Shown: positions 26,768-34,667 of the stretch, in pieces
Numbering within the stretch: position 1 is the first letter of the stretch
Layout: each line of letters starts with the position of its first letter
Assembly (NCBI GenBank): GCA_963736305.1
Contig: CAVTOD010000005.1
Span: 868,001-932,000, forward strand
Reading direction: 5' to 3'
DNA: 64,000 bases
Origin: DASUPK01 sp963736305
Lineage (GTDB): Bacteria; Actinomycetota; Thermoleophilia; Solirubrobacterales; 70-9
Position numbers and translations under genes: made by a program
The notes under the pieces: model-generated
What the model was told of the DNA's origin: nothing
The model's input: only the letters and a program-made list of their open reading frames with translations
The model's database searches: none

Positions 26768-27889
26768 ATGGCGTCGATTCGTGTGGCCGTCGTGCCTGAA
26801 GATCAGCCCTTGGAAGGCAGCGATGAGCTGCGCGGGCTGATCGCGACCGGCACCGAGCGTGGGTATCTGACCTTCGAGGAGATCGCCTCGACGCTCGAAG
26901 AGGTGGAGGTGACGAAGGAGCAGGTCACCGATCTGCACAGCCATCTCGTCGAGCAGGGCGTGGACGTGATCGCGGCGGACGGCGTCACCGCGTACAAGGA
27001 GAGCAAGGGGGAGGGATCCTCCACTGGCAGTGGGAAGAAGCAGGAGTTGGACCTCACCGTCGAGCCGAGCCTCGATTCGCTGCGGCTCTACCTGCGCTCG
27101 ATCGGATCGGTGGACCTGCTCACCGCCGCGCAGGAGGTCGACCTGGCCAAGCGGATCGAGCGGGGCGACATGGGGGCCAAGCGGCACATGGTGGAGGCGA
27201 ACCTGCGGCTGGTGGTGTCGATCGCGAAGTCCTATCTGGGGCGGGGACTGAGCTTCCTCGACCTGATTCAGGAGGGGTCGCTGGGGCTGATTCGGGCGGT
27301 TGAGAAGTTCGACTACAGGCGTGGATACAAGTTCTCGACCTACGCCACGTGGTGGATTCGCCAGGCGGTGACGCGGGCGCTGGCCGACAAGTCGAGGACG
27401 ATCCGGATCCCGGTTCACATGGTGGAGAAGCTGAACCGGGTGGTGCACGTCGAGCGGAACCTGGTGCAGCGTCTGGGACGCGAGCCGGAGCCGCATGAGA
27501 TCGGGGCGGAGCTCGGCTGGAGCGGACAGGACGTCCGCGAGGTGCTGCGGGTCAGCCAGATGCCGGTGTCGCTGGAGAAGCCGATCGGGGATGAGCACGA
27601 TTCGGAGCTTGGTGACTTCGTCGCCGACGATCAGAGCGAGTCGCCGTTCGAGATGGCTTCGGACAACCTGCAGCGGGAGGACGTGAAGCGGGCGCTGGCG
27701 GCGCTGCCGCGGCGCGACCGCGAGGTGCTCGAGCTGCGCTACGGGCTGAACGGGCGCCTGCCGATGACGCTCGAGGAGGTCGGCGACGCGTTCGGGGTGA
27801 CGCGCGAGCGAATCCGCCAGATCGAGAACAACACGCTGAAGCGGCTCAAGGCAATGCCCGAGTCGCAGTGCCTGCGCGGCCTGGGCTGA
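26768..27889 (+). CDS. sigA: Primary RNA polymerase sigma factor (RpoD/SigA)
   Basis: A 373-residue sigma-70 factor. Residues about 18-70 are a region 1.1-like domain. DSLRLYLRSIGSVDLLTAAQ is region 1.2, LSFLDLIQEGSLGLIRAVEK and FSTYATWWIRQAVTRALADK are regions 2.2-2.4, SRTIRIPVHMVEKLNRVVHV is region 3.0, and EVLELRYGLNG plus LEEVGDAFGVTRERIRQIEN are region 4 with its helix-turn-helix. It has the compact N-terminus common in Actinobacteria. GGGAGGAGGAGG lies just before ATG 26768. The ABC ATPase gene overlaps its last 22 bases in another frame. Confidence 0.95.
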   Translation: MASIRVAVVPEDQPLEGSDELRGLIATGTERGYLTFEEIASTLEEVEVTKEQVTDLHSHLVEQGVDVIAADGVTAYKESKGEGSSTGSGKKQELDLTVEPSLDSLRLYLRSIGSVDLLTAAQEVDLAKRIERGDMGAKRHMVEANLRLVVSIAKSYLGRGLSFLDLIQEGSLGLIRAVEKFDYRRGYKFSTYATWWIRQAVTRALADKSRTIRIPVHMVEKLNRVVHVERNLVQRLGREPEPHEIGAELGWSGQDVREVLRVSQMPVSLEKPIGDEHDSELGDFVADDQSESPFEMASDNLQREDVKRALAALPRRDREVLELRYGLNGRLPMTLEEVGDAFGVTRERIRQIENNTLKRLKAMPESQCLRGLG

Positions 27890-28605
27890 GCCGCATCTCG
27901 GCGATTCAGATCACAGAGCTGCGCGTCCGGCGTGGCGACAAGCTGGTGCTGCCAGGTCTCTCGCTGACCGTCGATCCGGGCTCGGTCACGGCCCTTCTCG
28001 GGCCGAGCGGGTGCGGCAAGACGACCCTGATGCGTTCGATAGTGGGGGTGCAGGTCATCGAGGCGGGGGAGGTCAGGGTGCTGGGGAAGCCGGCCGGCGC
28101 ACCGGCGCTGCGCTCGCGGGTCGCTTACGTCACTCAGGCGCCGTCGGTGTACTCCGACCTGACGGTGCGGGAGAACCTCCATTTCTTCTCGCGGGTGCTC
28201 GGGGCGTCGAGGGACCGGATCGATTCCGCGATCCGGACGGTCAGCCTGGGCGAGCTCGAGGACAGGGTCGTGCGGGACCTGTCGGGCGGCGAGCGGGCGA
28301 GGGTGTCGCTGGCGACGGCGCTGCTCGGCGATCCCGACGTCTTGATCCTGGATGAGCCGACCGTCGGGCTGGATCCGGTGCTGCGGCAGGACCTCTGGGA
28401 GACGTTCTATGCGCTTGCGGGGGAGGGCAAGACGCTTTTGGTCTCGAGCCACGTGATGGACGAGGCTGTCAACTGCCACAGCCTGGCGCTGATGCGGGAG
28501 GGGCGGTTTCTCGCGATTGCGCCGCCGGAAGAGATCCTGAAGCAGACCGGCGCGGATGACCTGACAGAGGCGTTCCTGCGTCTGATCAAGCGGGACGAGG
28601 GATGA
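27868..28605 (+). CDS. ABC transporter ATP-binding protein
   Basis: 245 residues of ABC-2 exporter ATPase. ALLGPSGCGKTTLMRSIVG is Walker A, YVTQAPSVYSDLTVRENLHF the Q-loop, DLSGGERARVSLATALLGD the signature, VLILDEPTVGLDPVLRQDLW Walker B and LLVSSHVMDEAVNCH the H-loop. GTG 27868 is the only plausible start near the 5' end and makes a 22-bp overlap with sigA. Paired with the permease that starts in its stop (ATGA). Substrate unknown (drug/lipid class by architecture). Confidence 0.88.
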   Translation: MPARPGLSRISAIQITELRVRRGDKLVLPGLSLTVDPGSVTALLGPSGCGKTTLMRSIVGVQVIEAGEVRVLGKPAGAPALRSRVAYVTQAPSVYSDLTVRENLHFFSRVLGASRDRIDSAIRTVSLGELEDRVVRDLSGGERARVSLATALLGDPDVLILDEPTVGLDPVLRQDLWETFYALAGEGKTLLVSSHVMDEAVNCHSLALMREGRFLAIAPPEEILKQTGADDLTEAFLRLIKRDEG

Positions 28606-29339
28606 GCCCGCGGTGCACGCTGGCCGTGGCGGGCCGGGTGCTGCGGCAGTTGCGTCGGGATCCGCGCACGATCGCGATGGTGCTGGTGGTGCCGTGTGTC
28701 CTGATGACGCTGGTCAAGTACATGTTCGAGGGACAGCCGGGGACGTTCGAGCGGATCGGGCCACCGATGCTGGGGCTGTTTCCGCTGATCATGATGTTCC
28801 TGATCACGTCGATCACGATGCTGCGGGAGCGGACCACGGGGACGCTGGAGCGGCTGATGACGATGCCGATGTCCAAGCTGGACCTGCTGGTGGGGTATGG
28901 GATCGCGTTCGCGCTGCTGGCGGCGCTGCAGGCCGCGGTGACGACGACGTTCGCCTACGTCGTGCTGGATCTGACGACCGCCGGCTCCGGGTTCTGGGTG
29001 GCGATGCTGGCGATTTCCAACGCGGTGCTGGGGATGTCGCTGGGCTTGTTCACGAGCGCGTTCGCGCGGACGGAGTTCCAGGCGGTGCAGTTCATGCCCG
29101 CCTTCGTGCTGCCGCAGATCCTGCTCTGCGGGTTGCTGGTGCCGCGCAGCGAGATGTCGGACTGGCTGGACACGCTGGCGGGCGCTTTGCCCTTCACCTA
29201 CGCGTATGACGCGCTCGCGCGGGTGGCGGCTGGTGAGTCCTTCACCGGACGGCTGGTGCTCGACGTCGGGGTGGTGATCGGCGCGACGCTGCTGGCGCTG
29301 GGGCTGGGGGCGGCGACCCTGCGGCGGCGGACGGCGTGA
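28602..29339 (+). CDS. ABC-2 type transporter permease
   Basis: 245 residues, six predicted helices. LRQLRRDPRTIAMVLVVPCV is the N-terminal amphipathic segment; RERTTGTLERLMTMPMSKLD is the cytoplasmic coupling loop characteristic of ABC-2 drug exporters, and QFMPAFVLPQILLCGLLVP the fifth span. ATG overlaps the ATPase gene by 4 bp, so the pair is one exporter. Because the unit begins inside sigA, its expression probably follows the housekeeping sigma factor unless an internal promoter exists. Confidence 0.85.
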   Translation: MSPRCTLAVAGRVLRQLRRDPRTIAMVLVVPCVLMTLVKYMFEGQPGTFERIGPPMLGLFPLIMMFLITSITMLRERTTGTLERLMTMPMSKLDLLVGYGIAFALLAALQAAVTTTFAYVVLDLTTAGSGFWVAMLAISNAVLGMSLGLFTSAFARTEFQAVQFMPAFVLPQILLCGLLVPRSEMSDWLDTLAGALPFTYAYDALARVAAGESFTGRLVLDVGVVIGATLLALGLGAATLRRRTA

Positions 29340-29390
29340 GGCGTTTGTCGGTGCTGGCTTGCGGCTAGAAAGAGCCTGCAAATCGGGATA

Positions 29391-29412
29391 GCCGGCGGGG
29401 TCGGACCCCGGC
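29391..29412. terminator. Hairpin between convergent genes
   Basis: GGGGT (29397-29401) pairs with ACCCC (29405-29409) around a CGG loop, with a further GCC/GGC at the outside, and TTTT follows at 29416. It lies between the ABC permease stop and the convergent nuclease gene, as a terminator would, but the T run is short. The rest of 29340-29467 shows nothing else. Confidence 0.4.
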
Positions 29413-29467
29413 AGCTTTTACCGAGCGGGCTCGGTTCCTGCCATGGGTACAGAAGACCAACCCTCGC

Positions 29468-30259
29468 TCAGTCGGGGGAGCGGCGTTCGGCCTGAGCCGG
29501 CCCCCGCGCCCAGTCGGGCAGCTCGATCTGTTCGATGATGATCCGGCCCGGCCCGTCGGCGCGGACGCGGACCCTGCCGGTCTCGGTGAAGCCCGCCTCG
29601 AAGAACGGTCTCTGTGGAATCGTGATCCGGCGTTTCTGGTTGATTACGGCCCGGCCATTCTGGCCGGGTTGGCGCTCGTAGTTCGTTGGCTTGACCGGTT
29701 GGGGCGAGGCGAGTGGGGGAGGCAGGAGTCGAACCTGCGAAGGCTGTGCCTGACGATTTACAGTCGCCGTCCTTTGACCACTTGGATACTCCCCCGGGCT
29801 CGGTATCGATTCTAGATTCGGTTGCTTGAAAATGATGTCTCGGATCGGCCGTGCCGGCTCGATCTCGTTCTCTGCGTACTTTGGTCCCCCAAGATTCATC
29901 GCCGTTCGGCTGTCAATTGCACCTGACGGGATGAACCATCTGCGCCCACGGGCGGTCAGGACGAAGAGGAAATCGAAGCAGCTTGGATCAAGCGTCTTCA
30001 CCGTCCCGTTCCAACTCTGGTTCCCGCCACGGGTTGCGACGCTCACTATGAACCTCTGCTCGCCGGCCGGGCTAGTGCCCTCTTGGGTGGTCGTCTTCAC
30101 TTGGATCCGAAGCAGCTGACCGTCCATCTCCGCAACCAAATCGAAGTCAGGACTGTGCCCGAATGGCAGCATCACAAGTGCCCCGCGGCTCGTGAGCCAC
30201 TCGATTGCTGATGCTTCGCCGAGGTCCCCCTGCTGTCTGCGGTTGATGGCTCGTTCCAT
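29468..30259 (-). CDS. PD-(D/E)XK-type endonuclease domain protein; frame runs through tRNA-Tyr into an AbrB-like tail
   Basis: A 263-codon frame in three parts. Codons 1 to about 150 resemble the PD-(D/E)XK domain associated with group I introns: GDLGEASAIEWLTSRGALVM, then SPDFDLVAEMDGQLLRIQVK with a PD...QxK catalytic pattern. Codons about 155-182 are the tRNA-Tyr gene read in frame (GEYPSGQRTATVNRQAQ...). Codons about 195-263 look like an AbrB/SpoVT swapped-hairpin domain (GRAVINQKRRITIPQRPFFE). No stop separates the parts and no ATG/GTG/TTG precedes the AbrB part in frame. The coding sequence up to the tRNA looks lower in G+C than its neighbours, suggesting acquisition. A consensus LexA box ends 5 bp before the ATG. 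It may be one fusion, or a nuclease gene whose own 3' end was lost at the tRNA. Confidence 0.6.
   Translation of the reverse strand: MERAINRRQQGDLGEASAIEWLTSRGALVMLPFGHSPDFDLVAEMDGQLLRIQVKTTTQEGTSPAGEQRFIVSVATRGGNQSWNGTVKTLDPSCFDFLFVLTARGRRWFIPSGAIDSRTAMNLGGPKYAENEIEPARPIRDIIFKQPNLESIPSPGEYPSGQRTATVNRQAQPSQVRLLPPPLASPQPVKPTNYERQPGQNGRAVINQKRRITIPQRPFFEAGFTETGRVRVRADGPGRIIIEQIELPDWARGPAQAERRSPD
29714..29795 (-). tRNA. tRNA-Tyr (GUA)
   Basis: An 82-nt class II tRNA. Acceptor arms GGGGGAG and CTCCCCC pair fully, with A as discriminator; CCA is not encoded. The anticodon loop CTGTAAA gives GUA, the T-arm is GCAGG-TTCGACT-CCTGC, and the long variable arm is as expected for bacterial tRNA-Tyr. The whole gene lies inside the open frame of the PD-(D/E)XK gene on the same strand. 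Confidence 0.95.
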
Positions 30260-30263
30260 CGTT

Positions 30264-30277
30264 CGAACATACGTTCG
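30264..30277 (-). promoter_or_regulatory. LexA (SOS) box upstream of the PD-(D/E)XK gene
   Basis: CGAACATACGTTCG fits the LexA consensus of Gram-positive bacteria, CGAAC-RNRY-GTTCG, at every position. On the minus strand it contains TATGTT, a possible -10 box 6 nt from the ATG at 30259, so bound LexA would cover the start of transcription. Confidence 0.75.
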
Positions 30278-30350
30278 TAATCAATACGCAGGGACCGCCA
30301 AGTGCAACAAGAGCGTGACGAGATAGTCGGCAAACCCATGCCCAGGCGGA

Positions 30351-30363
30351 TAGCGTCCTCGTC
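30351..30363 (+). promoter_or_regulatory. Near-leaderless -10 box before the SDR gene
   Basis: TAGCGT at 30351-30356 ends 7 nt before ATG 30364, with no Shine-Dalgarno sequence between them. Confidence 0.4.
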
Positions 30364-31074
30364 ATGACCGATCTCGATGGAAGGGTCATCGCGATCGCCG
30401 GAGCCGGCGGCGGGCTCGGGCCGATCGTCGCCAAGCGCCTCGCCGACGCCGGCGCCAGCCTCACCCTCGCCGACCGCAGCCAGGAGACCGCCGACTCGGT
30501 CGCCCAGAACCTCGGCATCCGCGACGACCGCGTCGATCCCCAGGCCGTCGATCTCCTCGACGAATCGGCCGCCACCGAGTGGGCCGCCGCGACCGAGGAG
30601 CGCTTCGGCCGGGTCGACGGCCTGATCCACTTAGTCGGCGGCTACCGCGGCGGCGACCCGATCCACAACTTCGATCTCGCCGACTACGAGTTCCTCCACG
30701 ACCTCCTCGTCCGCACCCTCCAACTCGCCAGCCGCGCCTTCCACCCCTCCCTGACCAGGAGCGACCACGGCCGCTTCGTCCTCGTCTCCTCGGCCGCCGC
30801 CCAGAACCCGGAGAACACCAACGCCGCCTACGCCTCGGCGAAGGCCGCGGCGGAAGCGTGGACCCTGGCCCTCGCGGACTCATTCACAGGCACCCGCGCG
30901 ACCTCCAACATCATCGTCGTGAACGCAATCGAGACACCCGGAATGCGCGAGGAGAGCCCGGAAACCGACCGCCCCACCTTCACCCCGGCCGAGGACCTGG
31001 CGGACGCGATCGCCTTCCTCTGCTCCGATTCCGCGGCCCGGATGAACGGCCAGCGCTTCTCCCTGCATCCCTGA
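30364..31074 (+). CDS. SDR-family oxidoreductase
   Basis: A 236-residue classical short-chain dehydrogenase. VIAIAGAGGGLGPIVAKRLA is the NAD(P)-binding glycine motif, DGLIHLVGGYRGGD occupies the NNAG position in altered form, FVLVSSAAAQNPENTNAAYA supplies the catalytic Ser, and YASAKAAAEAWTLALADSF the YxxxK pair. IETPGMREESPETD fits the substrate loop. Monocistronic between the nuclease gene (divergent) and tRNA-Thr. Substrate unknown. Confidence 0.85.
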   Translation: MTDLDGRVIAIAGAGGGLGPIVAKRLADAGASLTLADRSQETADSVAQNLGIRDDRVDPQAVDLLDESAATEWAAATEERFGRVDGLIHLVGGYRGGDPIHNFDLADYEFLHDLLVRTLQLASRAFHPSLTRSDHGRFVLVSSAAAQNPENTNAAYASAKAAAEAWTLALADSFTGTRATSNIIVVNAIETPGMREESPETDRPTFTPAEDLADAIAFLCSDSAARMNGQRFSLHP

Positions 31075-31123
31075 GCCGCGCCCGCATCAAGCTCCCCACG
31101 GCCCTCGCTACAGTGCGCGTGTT

Positions 31124-31196
<73 letters not shown>

Positions 31197-31242
31197 TGCC
31201 TGTCCCCGCCACGCCGGCTCTTTCGTTACTCTCCCGCGCTCC

Positions 31243-32910
31243 GTGGACCTGAAGCGATCAGCTCAACAGGCGGCAGGCGGCTGGACCGGGCCGTTCCTGC
31301 TCGTTGCCTTCGCCCTCCTCGTCGTCCTGGCGCTCCCCGCCAGCACGCCCGCGGCGCGGGGCCTGACGACGGGTTTCTCGGATCCCGACGACTACCAGAC
31401 CAGCGACCCGGCGGAACGAAACCTCTGGTTCGACCGTACGGTGGACGCTGGAGGCGGAGTCGTCCGCCTCGATGTCGAGTGGCCTAACGTTGCCGGACCT
31501 GCGCGACCACCGGACCCGACCAATCCCAGCAGCACCTCCTACGATTTCTCATCGGTCGACCCCGCGGTGCGTGACGCGGCGGCGCGCGGTCTCCAGATCC
31601 TGCTGACGATCAACCACGCCCCCACCTGGGCCGAGGGAGCGGGCCGCCCCGCAGACGCCGCCCCGGGCACCTGGAAGCCGAATCCCAACGATCTCGCCGA
31701 CTTCTCCCAGGCGGTCGCTTCCCGCTACTCGGGCAGCTTCGACCCGGATGGCGTCGGCTCCGAGCAACCGTTGCCGGCCGCCGGGTTCGTGGAGGTCTGG
31801 GACGAGCCCAACAGCAGCGACTGGATCAATCCCCAATTCGAGGGGAAGACCGCGCTCAGCCCCGACTACTACCGGGGCATGCTGAACGCCTCCTACAAGT
31901 CGATCAAGGCCGTCAACCCGAGGATCCAGGTGGTCGTCGGCGGCACCGATCCCTACGGGGACCCACCGGGTGGCCCGTATCCACCGGGCAGCCAGCGCGT
32001 TCGCCCCGTCCAGTTCTGGGAGCAGCTGTTCTGCGTGCGCCCGGTGAAGAGCAAGAAGAAGAAGGGCAAGAAGGCGAAGACCCAGAAGTTCGTGAGGACG
32101 GCAGGCTGCTCGGACCGGGCGATGTTCGACATCTTCGCCCACCACCCGATCGACAACACCGGCGGCGGCCCGCTGAGGTCGGGACCCAACCGTGACGACG
32201 CCTCCACGCCGGACCTGGGTCGGGTCGTAAGCGTGCTGCGCGGCGCCGAGAAGGCCGGAACCGTCCAGGGTGGCCGCCACCCGGTCTGGGTGACCGAGTT
32301 CTGGTGGGACAGCAAGCCGCCGAATACCGTCGGGGCTCCCCTTGCTGTACAGGCGCGCTGGATCGAGCAATCGATGTATCTGTTCTGGAAGGCCGGCGCC
32401 AGCGTCGCGATCAACTTCCAGATAGCCGACGGGACCGACCGCTCGAACGTGCACGCCGGGCTGCAGTCGGGCATCTACTTCATCGACGGTCGCCCCAAGC
32501 CCTCTCTGACCGCCTTCCGCTTCCCCTTCGTCACCGAGCGGACCAGCAGAACCACCTTGAAGGCATGGGGCAAGTCACCGGAGAGCGGCAAGCTCCTGAT
32601 CCAGCGACAGCAGGGGTCGCGCTGGATCACGGTGAAGAAGATGCAGGTCTCCAAGGGCTCGGTGTTCGTCACCAAGCTCAAGCTCGCCGGCAAGCAGCGG
32701 CTCCGTGCGAAGGTCGGGAGCAGCAGCAGCATCGTCTGGAGGCAGGCCGCATTCGGCGCGACGGGCAGCTCGGGCGGCGGCAGCGGCGGCCCCAGCGTCC
32801 CCGCGATCATCCTCTTGATGCTCGCCGCCCTCGGCATCGTGGTCGCGGCGAGCGTCCTGCTCAGGCGGCGCCAGCTGCACAGGCACCGCCCCCGCGCCGT
32901 CCCCGGCTGA
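31243..32910 (+). CDS. Secreted, membrane-anchored glycoside hydrolase-like protein (TIM barrel)
   Basis: 555 residues from a GTG start. An N-terminal signal helix (GPFLLVAFALLVVLALPAST) precedes a (beta/alpha)8 barrel like GH5/GH39 enzymes: VDAGGGVVRLDVEWPNVAG, QILLTINHAPTWAE, FVEVWDEPNSSDW (acid/base Glu after Asn-Pro-type turn) and HPVWVTEFWWDS (likely nucleophile Glu). A Lys-rich loop (KSKKKKGKKAKTQK) lies in the middle. Residues about 430-505 form a beta domain, then a Gly/Ser linker and a C-terminal helix (AIILLMLAALGIVVAASVLL) with a basic tail anchor it in the membrane. A TACTCT box ends 10 nt before the start. Confidence 0.75.
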   Translation: MDLKRSAQQAAGGWTGPFLLVAFALLVVLALPASTPAARGLTTGFSDPDDYQTSDPAERNLWFDRTVDAGGGVVRLDVEWPNVAGPARPPDPTNPSSTSYDFSSVDPAVRDAAARGLQILLTINHAPTWAEGAGRPADAAPGTWKPNPNDLADFSQAVASRYSGSFDPDGVGSEQPLPAAGFVEVWDEPNSSDWINPQFEGKTALSPDYYRGMLNASYKSIKAVNPRIQVVVGGTDPYGDPPGGPYPPGSQRVRPVQFWEQLFCVRPVKSKKKKGKKAKTQKFVRTAGCSDRAMFDIFAHHPIDNTGGGPLRSGPNRDDASTPDLGRVVSVLRGAEKAGTVQGGRHPVWVTEFWWDSKPPNTVGAPLAVQARWIEQSMYLFWKAGASVAINFQIADGTDRSNVHAGLQSGIYFIDGRPKPSLTAFRFPFVTERTSRTTLKAWGKSPESGKLLIQRQQGSRWITVKKMQVSKGSVFVTKLKLAGKQRLRAKVGSSSSIVWRQAAFGATGSSGGGSGGPSVPAIILLMLAALGIVVAASVLLRRRQLHRHRPRAVPG

Positions 32911-32941
32911 GCATCCGGTCCGGCGGGTAGCCGGACCCAAC

Positions 32942-33328
32942 ATGCCGCGCCCGGCCCCCCGCCGCCTCGCACCGCCCCCGCACGCCGAGTCCAACATCCC
33001 GGCGCTGGCCGCCCTCTTCCTCGGGCCCCTCTCCCTCCTCCTCGTCTTCCTCAGCGCGGGCGGCTTCTTCGTCGCCCTGCCCTGCGGCATCGCCGCGGTC
33101 ATCCTCGGCACCATCGGGATCAGGAACGCCGACCGTAAGCACACCGGCCACCGCGGCCTCGCCCGCATCGGCCGCCTCACCGGATTCCTCGGCACGGTCC
33201 TCTCCCTGATCGCCGTGATCCTCTTCATCGTCGTGGCCGCCGCCCTCCACAGCACCGAGCACAGCGTCAGCGGCCTCGTCAACCGCATCAATGACGAGGT
33301 CAAGAACGTGAACCCGGCCGGCAGGTAA
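32942..33328 (+). CDS. DUF4190-like two-TM membrane protein
   Basis: 128 residues. Two hydrophobic segments, LAALFLGPLSLLLVFLSAGG with the following strand, and FLGTVLSLIAVILFIVVAAA, flank a short loop with IGIRNADRKHTGHRGLARIG, the Gly/Arg-rich turn of DUF4190 proteins. The N-terminus is Pro-rich and probably cytoplasmic. Function unknown. It lies 31 bp after the glycosidase-like gene and may be co-transcribed with it. Confidence 0.65.
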   Translation: MPRPAPRRLAPPPHAESNIPALAALFLGPLSLLLVFLSAGGFFVALPCGIAAVILGTIGIRNADRKHTGHRGLARIGRLTGFLGTVLSLIAVILFIVVAAALHSTEHSVSGLVNRINDEVKNVNPAGR

Positions 33329-33346
33329 CTGGCTGCCCAGCCAGTT
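33327..33346. promoter_or_regulatory. 20-bp palindrome in front of the acyl-CoA dehydrogenase gene
   Basis: AACTGGCT-GCCC-AGCCAGTT is a perfect inverted repeat (8-bp arms). It starts inside the stop codon of the DUF4190-like gene and ends 4 bp before TACCCT (33351-33356), the likely -10 box of the dehydrogenase gene. It could be an operator for a TetR/FadR-like regulator or a terminator of the upstream gene; there is no T run, which favours an operator. Confidence 0.45.
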
Positions 33347-33350
33347 CGGT

Positions 33351-33364
33351 TACCCTCCCGCGCC
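33351..33364 (+). promoter_or_regulatory. Near-leaderless -10 box before the acyl-CoA dehydrogenase gene
   Basis: TACCCT at 33351-33356 ends 8 nt before GTG 33365. No Shine-Dalgarno sequence is present. Confidence 0.4.
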
Positions 33365-34507
33365 GTGGACTTCAAGCTCACAGACGAGCAGCGCGACTTC
33401 GTCGCCGCGATCCGCGACTTCTGCCAGCGCGAGTGCGGCACCTCCGAGCAGCGCGAGAAGCTCACCAGCAACTACACCGAGCTCCACAACGACGGCATCT
33501 ACAAGCAGATGGCCGAGCTCGGCTGGCTCGGACTCACCATCCCGGAGGAGCACGGCGGCTCCGGCGGCGGGTGGATCGACGCCTGCCTCTTCATGGAGGA
33601 GACCTCGCGCGGCATGGCGCCGATCGGCGGCTACAGCACGACGCTGATCGTCGCCGGCGCACTGAAGCGGTTCGGCACCAAGGAGCAGAAGGACCGGCTC
33701 CTCGGCAACATCGCGATGGGGTCCGTCGAGGCGATCGCAATGACCGAGCCCGAGTCCGGCTCCGACGTCGGCTCGCTCTCCACCCGAGCCGAGCGCTCCG
33801 ACGGCGGCTTCCTCATCAACGGACAGAAGGTCTTCATCTCCAACGCCCGCAACGCCGACCACGTCCTCACCGTCTGTCGCACCACCAAGGGCGAGTCCAA
33901 GCACGAGGGCCTCTCGATGATCTTCGTGCCGGTGGGCACCGAGGGCATGGAGATGGAGCCCATCGACACGATGGGCGGCCGGGAGACCAACACCATCTAC
34001 TACAACGACGTCGAGGTCCCCGAGGAGAACGTCCTCGGCCAGGTCGACCAGGGTTGGACCCAGCTCATGGCCGGCCTCAACGTCGAGCGCCTCATCCTCG
34101 CCGCCATCCAGCTCGGGGTCGCGGAGCGCGCCTTCGACGATGCCCTCGCCTACGCCAAGGAGCGCAAGCAGTTCGGTCGCCCGATCGGGACCTTCCAGGC
34201 CCTCCAGCACCGCTTCGCCGACCTCGCCGCGGACCTCCAGGCCGCCAGGCTGATGACCTACTGGGTCGCGAGCATGGTCGACGAGGACGAGGACCGCATG
34301 CTCCCCAAGGAGGCGTCCATGGTGAAGCTCTTCGTCACCGAGACCGCCAAGCGCGTCACCCTCGAGGGCATGCAGATGATGGGCGGCTACGGCTACTCCT
34401 CGGAGTACGACATGGAGCGCCTCGTCCGCCAGACCCTAGTCTCCACCATCTACGGCGGCACCTCCGAGATCCAGCGCGGCATCATCGCCAAGACGCTCGG
34501 TCTGTAG
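33365..34507 (+). CDS. Acyl-CoA dehydrogenase
   Basis: A 380-residue FAD enzyme oxidising an acyl-CoA to its 2-enoyl form and passing electrons to ETF. FKLTDEQRDFVAAIRDFCQR is the N-terminal helix, AIAMTEPESGSDVGSLSTRA binds FAD and substrate, FGRPIGTFQALQHRFADLAA and LEGMQMMGGYGYSSEYDMER are standard. The usual base position in YxGTSEIQR is Gly (IYGGTSEIQR), so the base is more likely the Glu of NVERLILAAIQLG, as known for isovaleryl-CoA and long-chain dehydrogenases. That suggests a branched- or long-chain substrate. GTG start 8 nt after the -10 box. Confidence 0.9.
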   Translation: MDFKLTDEQRDFVAAIRDFCQRECGTSEQREKLTSNYTELHNDGIYKQMAELGWLGLTIPEEHGGSGGGWIDACLFMEETSRGMAPIGGYSTTLIVAGALKRFGTKEQKDRLLGNIAMGSVEAIAMTEPESGSDVGSLSTRAERSDGGFLINGQKVFISNARNADHVLTVCRTTKGESKHEGLSMIFVPVGTEGMEMEPIDTMGGRETNTIYYNDVEVPEENVLGQVDQGWTQLMAGLNVERLILAAIQLGVAERAFDDALAYAKERKQFGRPIGTFQALQHRFADLAADLQAARLMTYWVASMVDEDEDRMLPKEASMVKLFVTETAKRVTLEGMQMMGGYGYSSEYDMERLVRQTLVSTIYGGTSEIQRGIIAKTLGL

Positions 34508-34667
34508 CGGTCGCTTGTAGCCGCGATCTGATGGCGAACCCGTCGCCGGATTGCCGCCATTGCACTTCGGCTCCTTGACGGCGAGAGGGCCGATTTGGGC
34601 CGGAGGCGCCCGGCGTGATTTAGTACGCCATTCACCAAGGGGAATGGGACCTGAGGAGGAGGAGCGC

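Noticed and set aside
29700..30363. An integrative element with att sites at tRNA-Tyr
   Set aside because: No duplicate of the tRNA 3' end and no integrase were found in the window; the nuclease lies at the tRNA 5' side.
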